Shown: in pieces, positions 22,401 to 34,764 of the stretch | Layout: every line of letters starts with the position of its first letter | How positions within the stretch are numbered: position 1 is the stretch's first letter | NCBI GenBank assembly: GCA_014155875.1 | Contig: JACEFZ010025808.1 | Coordinates: forward strand, 383,501-447,500 | Direction of reading: 5' to 3' | DNA: 64,000 nucleotides | From: Cepaea nemoralis | Lineage: Eukaryota > Mollusca > Gastropoda > Stylommatophora > Helicidae | The notes under the pieces: generated by a model | Databases searched by the model: none | Told to the model about the DNA's origin: nothing | What the model saw: the letters and a program-made list of their open reading frames with translations, nothing else | Made by a program: the position numbers and the translations under genes

Positions 22401-25400
22401 TCACACAATTATAGGGAATCAATATCTCACAATGATAGGGAATCAATATCTCACACAATGATAGGGAATCAATGTCTCACACAATTATAGGGAATCAATA
22501 TCTCACACACTGATAGGGAATCAATATCTAACACAATGATAGGGAATCAATATCTCACACAATGATAGGGAATCAATATCTCACACAATGATAGGGATCA
22601 ATCTCACACAATGATAGGGAATCAATATCTCACACATGATAGGGAATCAATATCTCACACAATGATAGGGAATCAATATCTCACACAATGATAGGGAATC
22701 AATATCTCACACAATGATAGGGAATCAATATCTCACACAATGATAGGGAATCAATATCTCACACAATGATAGGGAATCAATAGCTCACACAATGATCTAG
22801 GGAATCAATATCTACACACAATTATAGGGAATCAATATCTCACACAATGATAGGGAATCAATATCTCACACAATGATAGGGAATCAATATCTCACACAAT
22901 GTAGGGAATCAATATCTCACACAATGATAGGGAATCAATATCTCACACAATGATAGGGAATCAATATCTCACACAATATAGGGAATCAATATCTCACACA
23001 ATGATAGGGAATCAATATCTCACACAATGATAGGGAATCAATATCTCACACAATGATAGGGAATCAATATCTCACACAATGATAGGGAATCAATATCTCA
23101 CACAATGATAGGGAATCAATATCTCACACAATGATAGGGAATCAATATCTCACACAATGATAGGGAATCAATATCTCACACAATGATAGGGAATCAATAT
23201 CTCACACAATGATAGGGAATCAATATCTCACACAATGATAGGGAATCATATCTCACACAATGATAGGGAATCAATATCTCACACAATGATAGGGAATCAA
23301 TATCTCACCACAATGATAGGGAATCAATATCTCACACAATGATAGGGAATCAATATCTCACACAATGATAGGAATCAATATCTCACACAATGATAGGGAA
23401 TCAATATCTCACACAATGATAGGGAATCAATATCTCACACAATGATAGGGAATCAATATCTCACACAATGATAGGGAATCAATATCTCACACAATGATAG
23501 GGAATCAATATCTCACACAATGATAGGGAATCAATATCTCACACAATGATAGGGAATCAATATCTCACACAATGATAGGGAATCAATATCTCACACAATG
23601 ATAGGGAATCAATATCTCACACAATGATAGGGAATCAATATCTCACACAATGATAGGGAATCAATATCTCACACAATGATAGGAATCAATATCTCACACA
23701 ATGATAGGGAATCATATCTCACACAATGATAGGGAATCAATATCTCACACAATGATAGGGAATCAATATCTCACACAATGATTAGGGAATCAATATATCA
23801 CAACAATGATAGGGAATCAATATCTCACACAATGATAGGGAATCAATATCTCACACAATGATAGGGAATCAATATCTCACACATGATAGGAATCAATATC
23901 TCACACAATGATAGGAATCAATATCTCACACAATGATAGGGAATCAATATCTCACACAATGATAGGGAATCAATATCTCACACAATGATAGGGAATCAAT
24001 ATCTCACACAATGATAGGGAATCAATATCTCACACAATGATAGGGAATCAATATCTCACACAATTATAGGGAATCAATATCTCACACAATGATAGGGAAT
24101 CAATATCTCACACAATGATAGGGAATCAATATCTCACACAATGATAGGGAATCAATATCTCACACAATGATAGGGAATCATATCTCACACAATGATAGGG
24201 AATCAATATCTCACACAATGATAGGGAATCAATATCTCACACAATGATAGGGAATCATATCTCACACAATGATAGGGAATCAATATCTCACACAATGTAT
24301 AGGGAATCAATATCTCACCTCACACAATGCAATCCCCAAGGGAATCAATATCTCACACAATGATAGGGAATCATATCTCACACAAATAGGGAATCAATAT
24401 CCACACAATGATAGGGAATCAATATCTCACACAATGATAGGGAATCAATATCTCACACAATGATAGGGAATCAATATCTCACACAATGATAGGGAATCAA
24501 TATCTCACACAATGATAGGGAATCAATATCTCACACAATGATAGGGAATCAATATCTCACACAATGATAGGGAATCAATATCTCACACATGATAGGGAAT
24601 CAATAGCTCACACAATGATCGGGAATCAATATCACACACAATGATCGGGAATCAATATCTCACACAATGATAGGGAATCAATATCTCACACAATGATAGG
24701 GAATCAATATCTCACACAATGATAGGGAATCAATATCTCACACAATGATAGGGAATCAATATCTCACACAATGATAGGGGAATCAATATCTCACACAATG
24801 ATAGGGAATCAATATCTCACACAATATAGGGAATCAATATCTCACACAATGATAGGGAATCAATATCTCACACAATGATAGGGAATCAATAGCTCACACA
24901 ATGATAGGGAATCAATATCACACACAATGATAGGGAATCAATATCACACACAATGATAGGGAATCAATATCTCACACAATGATAGGGAATCAATATCTCA
25001 CACAATGATAGGGAATCAATATCTCACACAATGATAGGGAATCAATATCTCACACAATGATAGGGAATCAATATCTCACACAATGATAGGGAATCAATAT
25101 CTCACACAATGATAGGGAATCAATATCTCACACAATGATAGGGAATCAATATCTCACACAATGATAGGGAATTCAATATCTCACACAATGATAGGGAATC
25201 AATATCTCACACAATGATAGGGAATCAATATCTCACACAATGATAGGGAATCAATATCTCACACAATGATAGGGAATCAATATCTCACACAATTATAGGG
25301 AATCAATATCTCACACAATTATAGGGAATCAATATCTCACACAATGATAGGGAATCAATATCTCACACAATGTTAGGGAATCAATATCTCACACAATGAT

Positions 25401-26862
25401 AGGGAATCAATGTCTCACACAATGATAGGGAATCAATGTCTCACACAATGATAGGGAATCAATATCTCACACAATGATAGGGAATCAGTGTCTCACACAA
25501 TGATAGGGAATCAATATCTCACACAATGATAGGGAATCAATATCTCACACAATGATAGGGAATCAATATCTCACACAATGATAGGGAATCAATATATCAC
25601 ACAATGATAGGGAATCAATATCTCGCACAATGATAGGGAATCAATATCTCACACAATGATAGGGAATCAATATATCACACAATGATAGGGAATCAATATC
25701 TCACACAATGATAGGGAATCAATATCTCACACAATGATAGGGAATCAATATCTCACACAATGATAGGGAATCAATAGCTCACACAATGATCGGGAATCAA
25801 TATCACACACAATGATCGGGAATCAATATCTCACACAATTATAGGGAATCAATATCTCACACAATTATAGGGAATCAATATCTCACACAATGATAGGGAA
25901 TCAATATCTCACACAATGATAGGGAATCAATATCTCACACAATGATAGGGAATCAATATCTCACACAATGATAGGGAATCAATATCTCACACAATTATAG
26001 GGAATCAATATCTCACACAATTATAGGGAATCAATATCTCACACAATGATAGGGAATCAATATCTCACACAATGTTAGGGAATCAATATCTCACACAATT
26101 ATAGGGAATCAATGTCTCACACAATGATAGGGAATCAATGTCTCACACAATGATAGGGAATCAATATCTCACACAATGATAGGGAATCAATGTCTCACAC
26201 AATGATAGGGAATCAATATCTCACACAATGATAGGGAATCAATATCTCACACAATGATAGGGAATCAATATATCACACAATGATAGGGAATCAATATCTC
26301 GCACAATGATAGGGAATCAATATCTCACACAATGATAGGGAATCAATATCTCACACAATGATAGGGAATCAATATCTCACACAATGATAGGGAATCAATA
26401 TCTCACACAATGATAGGGAATCAATATCTCACACAATCATAGGGAATCAATAGCTCACACAATGATCGGGAATCAATATCACACACAATGATCGGGAATC
26501 AATATCTCACACAATTATAGGGAATCAATATCTCACACAATTATAGGGAATCAATATCTCACACAATGATAGGGAATCAATATCTCACACAATGATAGGG
26601 AATCAATATCTCACACAATGATAGGGAATCAATATCTCACACAATGATAGGGAATCAATATCTCACACAATGATAGGGAATCAATATCTCACACAATGAT
26701 AGGGAATCAATGTCTCACACAATGATAGGGAATCAATATCTCACACAATGATAGGGAATCAATATCTCACACAATGATAGGGAATCAATATCTCACACAA
26801 TGATAGGGAATCAATATCTCGCACAATGATAGGGAATCAATATCTCACACAATGATATGGAA
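19491..26862. repeat. 26-bp satellite (7.4 kb)
   Basis: About 280 tandem copies of a 26-bp unit, readable as AATCAATATCTCACACAATG then ATAGGG. Variant units (TATAGGG, AATGTCTC, AATATATC, CTCGCAC, AGCTCAC, ATCGGG) recur in ordered blocks, which gives a 676-bp higher-order period at the right end. Between about 22,590 and 24,430 single-base insertions and deletions are frequent, while flanking parts have almost none. No coding content. Confidence 0.98.
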
Positions 26863-27300
26863 ACCAATCATGGAAAACAGACGATTCGAGTCTTGAGGAA
26901 TACAATAATGCATCCATATAATTATTGCAAGAGAAAATTGCTAATTATAAACAAATTATGGAGGATCGATAAGTGGGAATAAATTCAATGAAGAATCTAC
27001 GTGTGAAAATACAAGAGGAAAACATATTTCTGATATGATTTAGTTGGTCATCGTAAATTGTCTCTGTCGTGAAATATATGTTAGATATTATCAATAATTG
27101 ATAATTTGTAGTACAACTGAATTGATAACACAAGTGATTTAATTCGTGGGATAGATGGCAGGTGCTACACGATACATGAACTGTGCATTTGACCAAGGTC
27201 ACAGCAAACAAGTTTGTGTCTTGTGTGGTCAAGGCCTCACACGAGTAATGACATTGTACAAAAAGATAAAAGGAAGTTACGAGCATTCAAACGCTGCAAA
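26863..27300. other. Unassigned unique sequence
   Basis: AT-rich, with a 113-codon minus-strand frame that shows no family motif, signal sequence logic or splice context. I call no gene. Confidence 0.4.
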
Positions 27301-27304
27301 AGGC

Positions 27305-27940
27305 ATATTCACTTTATTTTAAAGACTGCAAAAGTTATTGTTTTCACATGCCACAAAGTTTAATCACATTATTGTAATGATAAGGAAACTTAGTTTTCAC
27401 ACCCCATAGATTTGTAATCACTTTATTGAAAAGATCAAGTAAGTTTAATAATGACGCAAAGTTATTTTCACTTTATTGAAATGATTGATGAAAATTAATG
27501 TTTTCAAATGCCACAAGATTGTAATTACTTTACTGGAAAGTCAAGAAAATTACAGCTTTGAAATACCACAAAGTTGACATCACTTAAGGCAAAAGATAAG
27601 GAAGCACAGTTTTCAAATGCCACCAAGATGTAATGACTTTATGTATAAGGTAAAAAAAATTTGTTTTCAAATACCACCAAGTTGTAATCACTTTATGCAA
27701 AAGATAAAAATAAATCACAATATTCAAATGCCACCATCTCGTAATCATAGTATAGAAAATATTTTGAAAAAAACATTGCTGTTTGTCAAATGCCACCAAC
27801 TTGTATTCACTTTATTAAAAAGTTAAAGAACATTACAGTTTTCAAATTCCACCAAGTTTTAATCACTTTACCGAGATGATCGAGCCATCTACAGATTTCA
27901 AATGCCACAAAGTCATAATCAATGTATTGGAGAAATTAAA
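27305..27940. repeat. Degenerate ~60-bp minisatellite
   Basis: About ten diverged units with TTTTCAAATGCCACAAAGTT followed by GTAATCACTTTATTGAAAAG. The small open frames on both strands follow the repeat and are not coding. Confidence 0.85.
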
Positions 27941-28977
27941 CATTTTAGATTTTCTAATTATCATGAATTAATATTCACCAAAAGATTTTAAAAAATGCAG
28001 CACGTAATATTCTACAGAACAACTGACTGGTAAAGAGTTAATGAGTTGGTGTCGATTAGCACATAAAATGGTAAGTGTTAGAGGACTTGCTAGACAGCGT
28101 GAACATTTGAAAGATTGCAGACACTGGATTCTAACTCACCTTGAAAAACGATGTCGTGTTGAAGAAAGCAAGTGTGTAACAGTGCGTGGCCGATAAGAGC
28201 TCATTGCTAGGAAAAGGGGGATAATTGTTGATATATTTCTATGGATTCAGTGTTTGAGTGTTCTGTCCGTGATACTAGAGCCTGGTTAATATATTTTCCA
28301 TGTACATTATATTTAAGAAAATATCGGGCTGGTAAAATGTGAATACTGGAAACTAGACTCCGTCACAACAAAATGTCTGCTCAAGTTTGATTTAGCAGTG
28401 AGCGGACAACCTGGCATTATGTGATAAAATATTCATAAGTGGACATGAAAAGTGAAATTCTAACACATGGATACAGCTGATAAACTTCATGTTGTAAAAA
28501 CACCGACAACAGCCATGTTTGACAACACACCAACAACAGCCATGTTTGAAAAACCTACAAACTTCCTTGTGTGAGTAAACCAGAAGTTCCTCTCACAGCC
28601 TGCCTGTGTGAAGCCTGGACTACATCTACAATCACAGACTTTTACGAGTCTTCGTTACTGACCTCATGACCTCAAAACTTCACATCTATAATTCAATTGA
28701 TACTGTTTTATTTCTCCATTGTTGCCCCTGTCTCATTCAGGTCATGAGATTTCATAGAATTCAGATACCACTGATAGAACAATTGTTGAACCCAGAATAT
28801 TGTGGATTTGAAATGTTTCCATAAAATTGTCTGCTCAATAGAATATGTAACAATGATATAGAGATATACAGAGGCATCACAAAGGGGCTCCCAGGTCGGG
28901 GGAGGGGGGGGGTGGTGGGGGGGGGGGAAATTAAAAAGGAGGGGGGTGTCATTAATGATTGTTTATACAACTGATTA
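27941..28977. other. Unassigned; includes G-run block
   Basis: About 900 bp of AT-rich sequence in which I recognise nothing, except a short duplication AACAGCCATGTTTGA (near 28508 and 28538). At 28898-28948 there is a block of long G runs interrupted by T and A. Confidence 0.4.
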
Positions 28978-29285
28978 TGGTCTCATAGCTACAGGTCTCA
29001 TAACAAGGGTCTCATAACTAGAGCTCTCATAACTAGACAAACAATATATAATTACAGGTCTCATAACTTGAGGTCTCACAACTATAGGTCTCAAAACTAC
29101 AGGTCTCATAACAAGAATCTCATAAAATGAGTCTCATTTCAAGAGTCTCATAACTAGAGGTCTCATAACTAAAAATATAATATATAACTACAAGTCTCAA
29201 CTACATGTCTCATAACTTGAGGTCTCATAACTAAAGGTCTCATAACTACAGGTCTCATAGCTATAGGTCTCATAACTAGAGGAAT
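28978..29285. repeat. ~15-bp degenerate minisatellite
   Basis: About twenty imperfect repeats of AGGTCTCATAACTAC, with some units interrupted by AT-rich spacers. Confidence 0.85.
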
Positions 29286-29344
29286 GGAAAATCCCAACTG
29301 CACTTTCACTTGTTAGAGGCTGAGACATACCATAATGTGGAAAA

Positions 29345-30455
29345 GACAGCTCTTGGAACGAATTATCCAGCAAGATAAGTGGTCAACTTTTGGGATGGAG
29401 TATCCACCAAGATAAGTGGACAGCTCTTGGGATGTGGTACCCACTAAGATAAGTGGACAGCTCTTGGGATGGAGTATCCACCAAGATAAGTGGACAGCTC
29501 TTGGGATGGAGTATCCACCAAGATAAGTGGAGAGCTGTTGGGATGGAGTATCCACCAAGATCAGTGGACAGCTCTTGGGATGGGGTATCCACCAAGATCA
29601 GTGGACAGCTTTTGGGATGGGGTATCCACCAAGATAAGTGGACAGCTCTTGGGATGGAGTATCCACCAATATAAGTGGTCAGCTCTTGGGGTGGAGTATC
29701 CACCAAGATACGTGGACAGCTTTTAGGATGAGGAATCCACCAAGATAAGTGGACAGCTCTTGGGATGAGGTATCCACCAAGATAATTGGTCAACTTTTGA
29801 GATGGAGTTTCCACCAAGATAAGTGGACAGCTCTTGGGATGGGGTATCCACCAAGATCAGTGGACAGCTCTTGGGATTGGGTATTCACCAAGATAAGTGG
29901 ACAGCTCTTGGGATCGAGTATCCACCAAGATAAGTGGACAGCTCTTGGGATGGGGTATCCAACAAGATACGTTGACAGCTCTTGGGATGGAGTATCCACC
30001 AAGATACGTTGACAGCTCTTGGGATGGAGTATCCACCAAGATACATTGACAGATCTTGGGATGGAGTATCCACCAAGATACGTTGACAGCTCTTGGGATG
30101 GAGTATCCACCAAGATAAGTGGACAGCTCTTATGATGGAGTATCCATCAAGATAAGTGGACAGCTCTTGGGATGGGGTATTCACCAAGATAAGTGGACAG
30201 CTCTTATGATGGAGTATCCACCAAGATACGTTGACAGCTCTTGGGATGGAATATCCACCAAGATAAGTGGACAGCTCTTGTGATGGAGTATCCACCAAGA
30301 TGCGTGGACAGCCATTGGGATGGGGAGTATCCACTAAGATAAGTGGACAGACATTGGGATGGGGAGTATCCACCAAGATAAGTGCACAGATCTTGGGATG
30401 GAGTATCCAACAAAATAAGTGGACAGCTTGTGGGATGGATTATCCACCAAGATAA
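29345..30455. repeat. 37-bp minisatellite
   Basis: About thirty units with GGACAGCTCTTGGGATGG and GTATCCACCAAGATAAGT; the period of exactly 37 is seen between 29461 and 29498. Variants with GATACGTTGACAG cluster at 29960-30090. The frames on both strands (WILHPKSCPLILVDT-type and SSWDGVSTKISGQ-type) arise from the repeat. Confidence 0.95.
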
Positions 30456-30659
30456 ATTAACAACCCTTCAGCTGAGCAGAGCAGAGCACTCTTTTGTCGT
30501 TAGAGTAGGAAATAGCTGTTGAAACAAAGGTTAAAAAAAAGACACCACACGTGGATGTGGAAACTACCACATTATGTTTGCCATGACATTCCACATTGCA
30601 AACAAGAAAGAATCTCAAAGATCTGAATCCCCAAGGTTAAGCAGATCACGTACAGGATT

Positions 30660-30782
<123 letters not shown>

Positions 30783-30789
30783 TTTTATT

Positions 30790-30996
30790 TTTAGCTGCAG
30801 TCAACCCCAGCATTGTGCTGTTGTGATCTCTTGGCAGGTTTACGTTCAGTGGTTTCCCATTGCTTTTTGAACGACCGGCACCCATACGATTTTGTAAAAA
30901 GAAAACTGTTGCAAAATCGTTTGCAGCTGTGTTTCGAACGCGGGTACGCAGGATTACGAACTACATCCGTAACCCATTCGCCACGGAGGCGACTAA
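30790..30996 (-). repeat. tRNA-derived SINE family S1, copy 2
   Basis: The best-preserved head of the four copies. The minus strand reads GTGGCGAATGGGTTACGGA (box A region) and, 30 bp on, GCGTTCGAAAC (box B). The body has CGTTCAAAAAGCAATGGGAA and ends at GGTTGACTGCAG next to the AC/AT microsatellite. Confidence 0.8.
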
Positions 30997-31021
30997 TAAT
31001 AAAACACTACTTGTTTTGAAT

Positions 31022-31088
31022 AAGGAAGACACAAACAATATTACACGATTTATTGCCTGGCATATTTCGCTGCATCTCGTCAGGTACA
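31022..31088. repeat. Dispersed repeat D2, isolated copy
   Basis: It contains ACACAAACAATATTACACGA then TTTATTGCCTGGCATAT, matching three copies at 58800-59300, which read AAACAATAAGTTGCACGA then TTTATTGCCTGGCAAATCT. It is short, non-coding and of unknown family. Confidence 0.65.
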
Positions 31089-31216
31089 TACTGTAGAAAT
31101 CACACACCATAAAATAAAGTTAAAATAAAATCAGATAAATCCTTAAAGCTGAAATATGCATATATTCGCACAGTAATTACAGTTGTCTACCACGGTAATA
31201 TTTTAAACTGACTATC

Positions 31217-31412
31217 AAGGAGAACTTGGTGGCAACTGGCAAGATGGAAGGGAAGAGACCAAAGGGAAGACCAAGAATTAAATACCTGGATGGCTTGGCC
31301 ACGTGGCATGGTCGAGACAGAAACATGGAGCTGATCCACGACTCTGGTGATCGAGTGAGATGGCAAAACATGACCGCCCACGCTTATCGGCATGGCACAT
31401 GATGGATGGATC
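31217..31412 (+). mobile_element. RTE-like LINE, 3' end only
   Basis: About 195 bp matching the last part of the 14743 element: TTGGTGGCAACTGGCAAGAT, then GGGAAGACCAAGAATTAAAT, ACATGACCGCCCACGCTTA and the GGATGGATCA tail. 5'-truncated. Confidence 0.9.
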
Positions 31413-31631
31413 ATGACTTTCTGTTAGCACATCACTACTTACTTTAAACAGTGTAGGCCCCTGGTAGACATGCATCCATATTTACATGTTTCATATTAGC
31501 TGGAGGGAACTTACTTCTGTTCCATCCTATCTCAAATTATGGGTAGACATCATGTGAGGCCACACTTGCTGGACAATGATATGAAACAAAAGAAAAAGCA
31601 GTGGCTGCAGTAGGATATAATAATATGAATT

Positions 31632-31812
31632 GCAAACAATTAAGTATATTTAGCTCCTGCGAAACGAAGAGACATACTAAAGACAGACACAATATACATA
31701 CCTTACAAAAAACTCCATACACACCTTACGAGTTTTTTGTAAGGTATGCACATGTGTCTGTCTTTACTATATCTCTTGGTTTCACAGGAGCTAAATATAC
31801 TTAATTGTTTGC
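31632..31812. repeat. Long palindrome (83-bp arms, 14-bp loop)
   Basis: The left arm (31632-31715) starts GCAAACAATTAAGTATATTT and the right arm (31730-31812) ends with its reverse complement; the centre is CCTTACAAAAAACTC ... GAGTTTTTTGTAAGG. The arms agree almost throughout, with a few mismatches. No terminal duplication is evident. Fold-back transposon or recent inverted duplication. Confidence 0.9.
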
Positions 31813-32400
31813 GGTTCCTATTGCTGGACAGTACTGGGCTTTGTGATGCCTCTGTGTACTTATCTGTGAATGTAGGTGAGAGATGGTGCATGTACACTCA
31901 GTGTTGTCTGCCAAATGTTCAACAAAAATGTTCCTTATGTAGGTCAACTAATTTAAATGCAGATTTGTTTACATACATATCCACAAACGTCTATTTACAA
32001 ACTATTTCTTTATGTGGCCATCAAACATCGTTTAGGCGGTGAAGCAGCATTTAAAACAATGTATTGTACAAATGTAAATCCCTTATATGAACATGTAAGG
32101 CAAAGGAAAACTAACCCATTAATCTTCTATGAATAATGTTATGAGTTGTTAAGCTGATGGAAAAACGTGTTGGAAATCAACATGCAAATATGTGGGTTGA
32201 ATAGTGTGATATGTGATTAGACATCATATAACATGACATTGTGAAGTTATTGTTACAAAATGTCAGGAGTTCTAAATCTTTAATTGTTGGTATCACAGTT
32301 TATAGTTGCTAGTATCACATGTTACGTACATGTCAAAAACTAGATTGACTGAAGTAATATCACATGTATTATCACATTACATGATGCTTAATGTAACTTA
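31813..32400. other. Unassigned unique sequence
   Basis: AT-rich; short repeats of TATCACATGT-like words near 32290-32390, otherwise nothing recognised. Confidence 0.4.
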
Positions 32401-32404
32401 AGCT

Positions 32405-32655
32405 AAGTCTGTGACATAGTGACACAAGCAAGAGATATAATGGCACAAACGTCTGACATAATGACACAAGCCAGTGAGATATTTACACAAGGCAGTGACA
32501 TATGACACAAGCCAGTGAGATATTGACACAAGGCAGTGACATATGACACAAGCCAGTGAGATATTGACACAAGGTAGTGACATGATGACTGACACAAAAC
32601 AGGGATATAATGACACAAGGCAATGACATAATGACACAAGCCAGTGACACAATGA
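32405..32655. repeat. ~19-bp degenerate tandem repeat
   Basis: Alternating units TGACACAAGCCAGTGAGATA and TGACACAAGGCAGTGACAT make a higher period of about 38 bp. The Cys/His/Leu-rich minus-strand frames are artefacts. Confidence 0.9.
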
Positions 32656-32922
32656 CACGGACTTGGCCTCAAAATAGGAGAAATACTTCAGGGAGCTTGT
32701 TCTTATGATGCATTTCTAGGTTTAGTTTTGAAGATACTAGATATTGGAGCCATGTTTGTGCAACAGCATTTTTCTATGTTTGTATGATAGTTTTTGTTTC
32801 TGTAATTGTATACATTTGTGGACTTCCATGGTGGTGGTGTGCGAACCAGTGCCTGTCAACTCTGTGGTCATGGCCTTGAACTCCAGCAGTGTTGGGGATG
32901 AACTTTCCTGCAACGATGTCAC

Positions 32923-33120
32923 TGCGTAGCGGTGAGCTTTCTCACAGGGATGTCCCTGGGTAGCAGTGAGCTTTCTGGCAGGGATGTCTCTGTGTAGCAG
33001 TGAGCTTTCTCGCAGGGATGTCCCTGGGTAGCAGTGAGCTTTCTCGCAGGGATGTCTCTGGGAAGCAGTGATCTTTCTCGCAGGGATGTCCCTGGGTATC
33101 AGTGAGCTTTCTCGCAGGGA
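32923..33120. repeat. 34-bp tandem repeat
   Basis: About six units with GTAGCAGTGAGCTTTCTCGC then AGGGATGTCCCTGG. Confidence 0.92.
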
Positions 33121-33164
33121 GAGGTCGAAGAGAATTTTGTAGACTGATTTAAAGGCAATGAATG

Positions 33165-33275
33165 AATCACCAATAAACGAGAAGTAGATTGTGAGCTTTA
33201 CTTAAACACGATTATAGAAACAAATGGGCGTCGCGGCCAAAGCCTTCGTCAGCACAGAACAAACAAACACAAAGC
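33165..33275 (-). repeat. Dispersed element D3 with hammerhead-like core, copy 1
   Basis: The minus strand has GCTGACGAAGGCTTTGGCC then GCGACGCC, the diverged form of the core GCTGATGAAGGC...GCCGCAACGTC seen at 34813, 34918 and 44180. The flank GAGCTTTACTTAAACACGAT also corresponds to those copies. Most diverged of the set. Confidence 0.65.
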
Positions 33276-33525
33276 GACACAGAACTGCATGAAACACACT
33301 ACATGACAATATCAAGGGTACTTATCTGAATCTGTATCCTAGCTGGGAGCGACTGACGCGCGTTAGATGACTATCAGTGGATTTTATGAACCGGATGTAT
33401 GGTCAACGGATCAAATGTCAATACCGTTAGAAGCTCAGGTATTGGCTAAGCTAATGGCTGGGAGTATAAGCGGAAAGGGGGTGGGGTGGAGAGTCGCCCA
33501 TGTGAGCGGAAGAGTAAACACTGGG

Positions 33526-33752
33526 ATTGGCGAAGAAGTCACGGACGCAGTTCGCAATTAGCGATTTCTCGTTCAGCGCTTGAAACACAGCTGCAGAAGA
33601 TTTCATTGCGTTGGTCCTCACAGGGGGGCATGAGTAGCGGTTGCTCAGAAAACGATTGCAAACCACCGAACGCGTACCTACCAAGAAATCCCAAACAGCA
33701 AAAATAATGGTGATATTGACTGCGACGTCCTGCAAAGGACATGCAACTACCT
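33526..33752 (+). repeat. tRNA-derived SINE family S1, copy 3
   Basis: The only plus-oriented copy: TTGGCGAAGAAGTCACGGAC at the head, CTTGAAACACAGCTGCAG after the box B position, GGTTGCTCAGAAAACGATTG and GACGTCCTGCAAAGGACATG in the body, then TTTTTAG. Confidence 0.75.
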
Positions 33753-34089
33753 TTTTAGTGGACTATACAACTAGGGGGGGGGGGGTGGAAGTTACATGAA
33801 ACTGTGTTGGACATTGAGGCCGTGAGGGGAGAGTGAACCCAACTGGAAGATGAGACGGTAGACAGCAACAGTGATAACACAAAATGTGAGAACATACATC
33901 ATGATTGCGGCAACATGCCGATGTGAATCCTCGACTATTTCACAATCACCGAAGAAAACAACTGCGACTTTAAACTGAAATGTTACAAGTAAATTCTAAG
34001 TCTATCGTGGATGAGGAAGAAGACAAACACTGACTTACTACAAGATCTGAATATCGGCAAAAACTGATCCATAAAATGTATCATGTCTC
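33753..34089. other. Unassigned; 13-G run at its start
   Basis: Nothing recognised apart from a G homopolymer near 33774-33786. Confidence 0.35.
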
Positions 34090-34410
34090 GGAAACTTGAA
34101 TTAAATCAAGAACCAAAATTACAGCACTCAGATCATTTCCATACGTGCTCTGTCCTCATTTTCAACAGTCAGCGAAGAGTCCCAATACTAATGGCTGGCC
34201 TTTCCTGGTAGTTCCGAGCGTCGGTCAGATCCTCTAGTCACTCCCTGCAGCACCATTCTCTCCCAACCATGATGATCTGACTGTTCTTCTGCATTACACA
34301 CACGATCCCGAATGGGCCCCGATCACATCTGTGTTATCATGCAGCAATACACCCCCCCCCCCCCCACACCCTCCTCACCGAGCTGTGCAGACCCATCCAA
34401 TCTGGCAAAC
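34090..34410 (-). mobile_element. RNase H-type LINE, 3' fragment (old copy)
   Basis: Reverse-complement alignment by eye with 11912-12322 runs over most of its length: GTGCTCTGTCCTCAT, CAGTCAGCGAAGA, CGTCGGTCAGATC and CATTCTCTCCCAACCATG correspond in order to the reverse complement of that fragment. The minus strand ends EHVWK, stop, SECC, where the other copy has EHVWECPECC, so the CPEC knuckle is broken. A run of about 14 C (34351-34364) interrupts the 5' part. Confidence 0.75.
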
Positions 34411-34534
34411 TGACATACTCAGGCCGAATCACAGTCGCTTAGAAAGAACCGTCGTTGGGTGTGTGGTTCCTGGGTCAAGATGCAGGGGTCGCCCAACACG
34501 AACATGGGTACGGGATAGTCACTTAATTAGCGCT

Positions 34535-34740
34535 AAATGATAATACATCGCCAAATGTGACATTTGGACAGACGGGCGATATATCATTATACTAGGATCA
34601 TCGTGTTATTGTTTGTTTCGTGGTATCTTCCACAATTTTAATACTCGGTGTATGGAAATTACATTATAATACTTGTTCATTTGATCGTGTACCATGCCTG
34701 GTCCAGTCCTGCTGTTTGTGTGGCACAGAATCAGTTAAAG
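34535..34740. repeat. Dispersed repeat, copy 2 (first at 10565)
   Basis: It starts with an inverted repeat, ATGATAATACATCGCC ... GGGCGATATATCATTAT, and then follows the copy at 10565 collinearly (TTGTTTCGTGGTATCTTCC, CAATTTTAATACTCGGTG, TAATACTTGTTCATTTG). Confidence 0.75.
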
Positions 34741-34764
34741 TTTGGATACAATCAGCGGAACTGC

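Noticed and set aside
28898..28948. G-rich block as a regulatory element
   Set aside because: A single block of homopolymer runs with no further context; such runs also occur in nearby transposons.
29313..30413. Repetitive proteins on both strands over the 37-bp minisatellite
   Set aside because: Open frames appear in several phases on both strands and change frame with the unit length, as in non-coding tandem repeats.
34411..34530. Another LINE C-terminus (GRPTRTWVRDSH-like residues, plus strand)
   Set aside because: The resemblance to the GRPR/W region of LINEs is too short to support a feature by eye.
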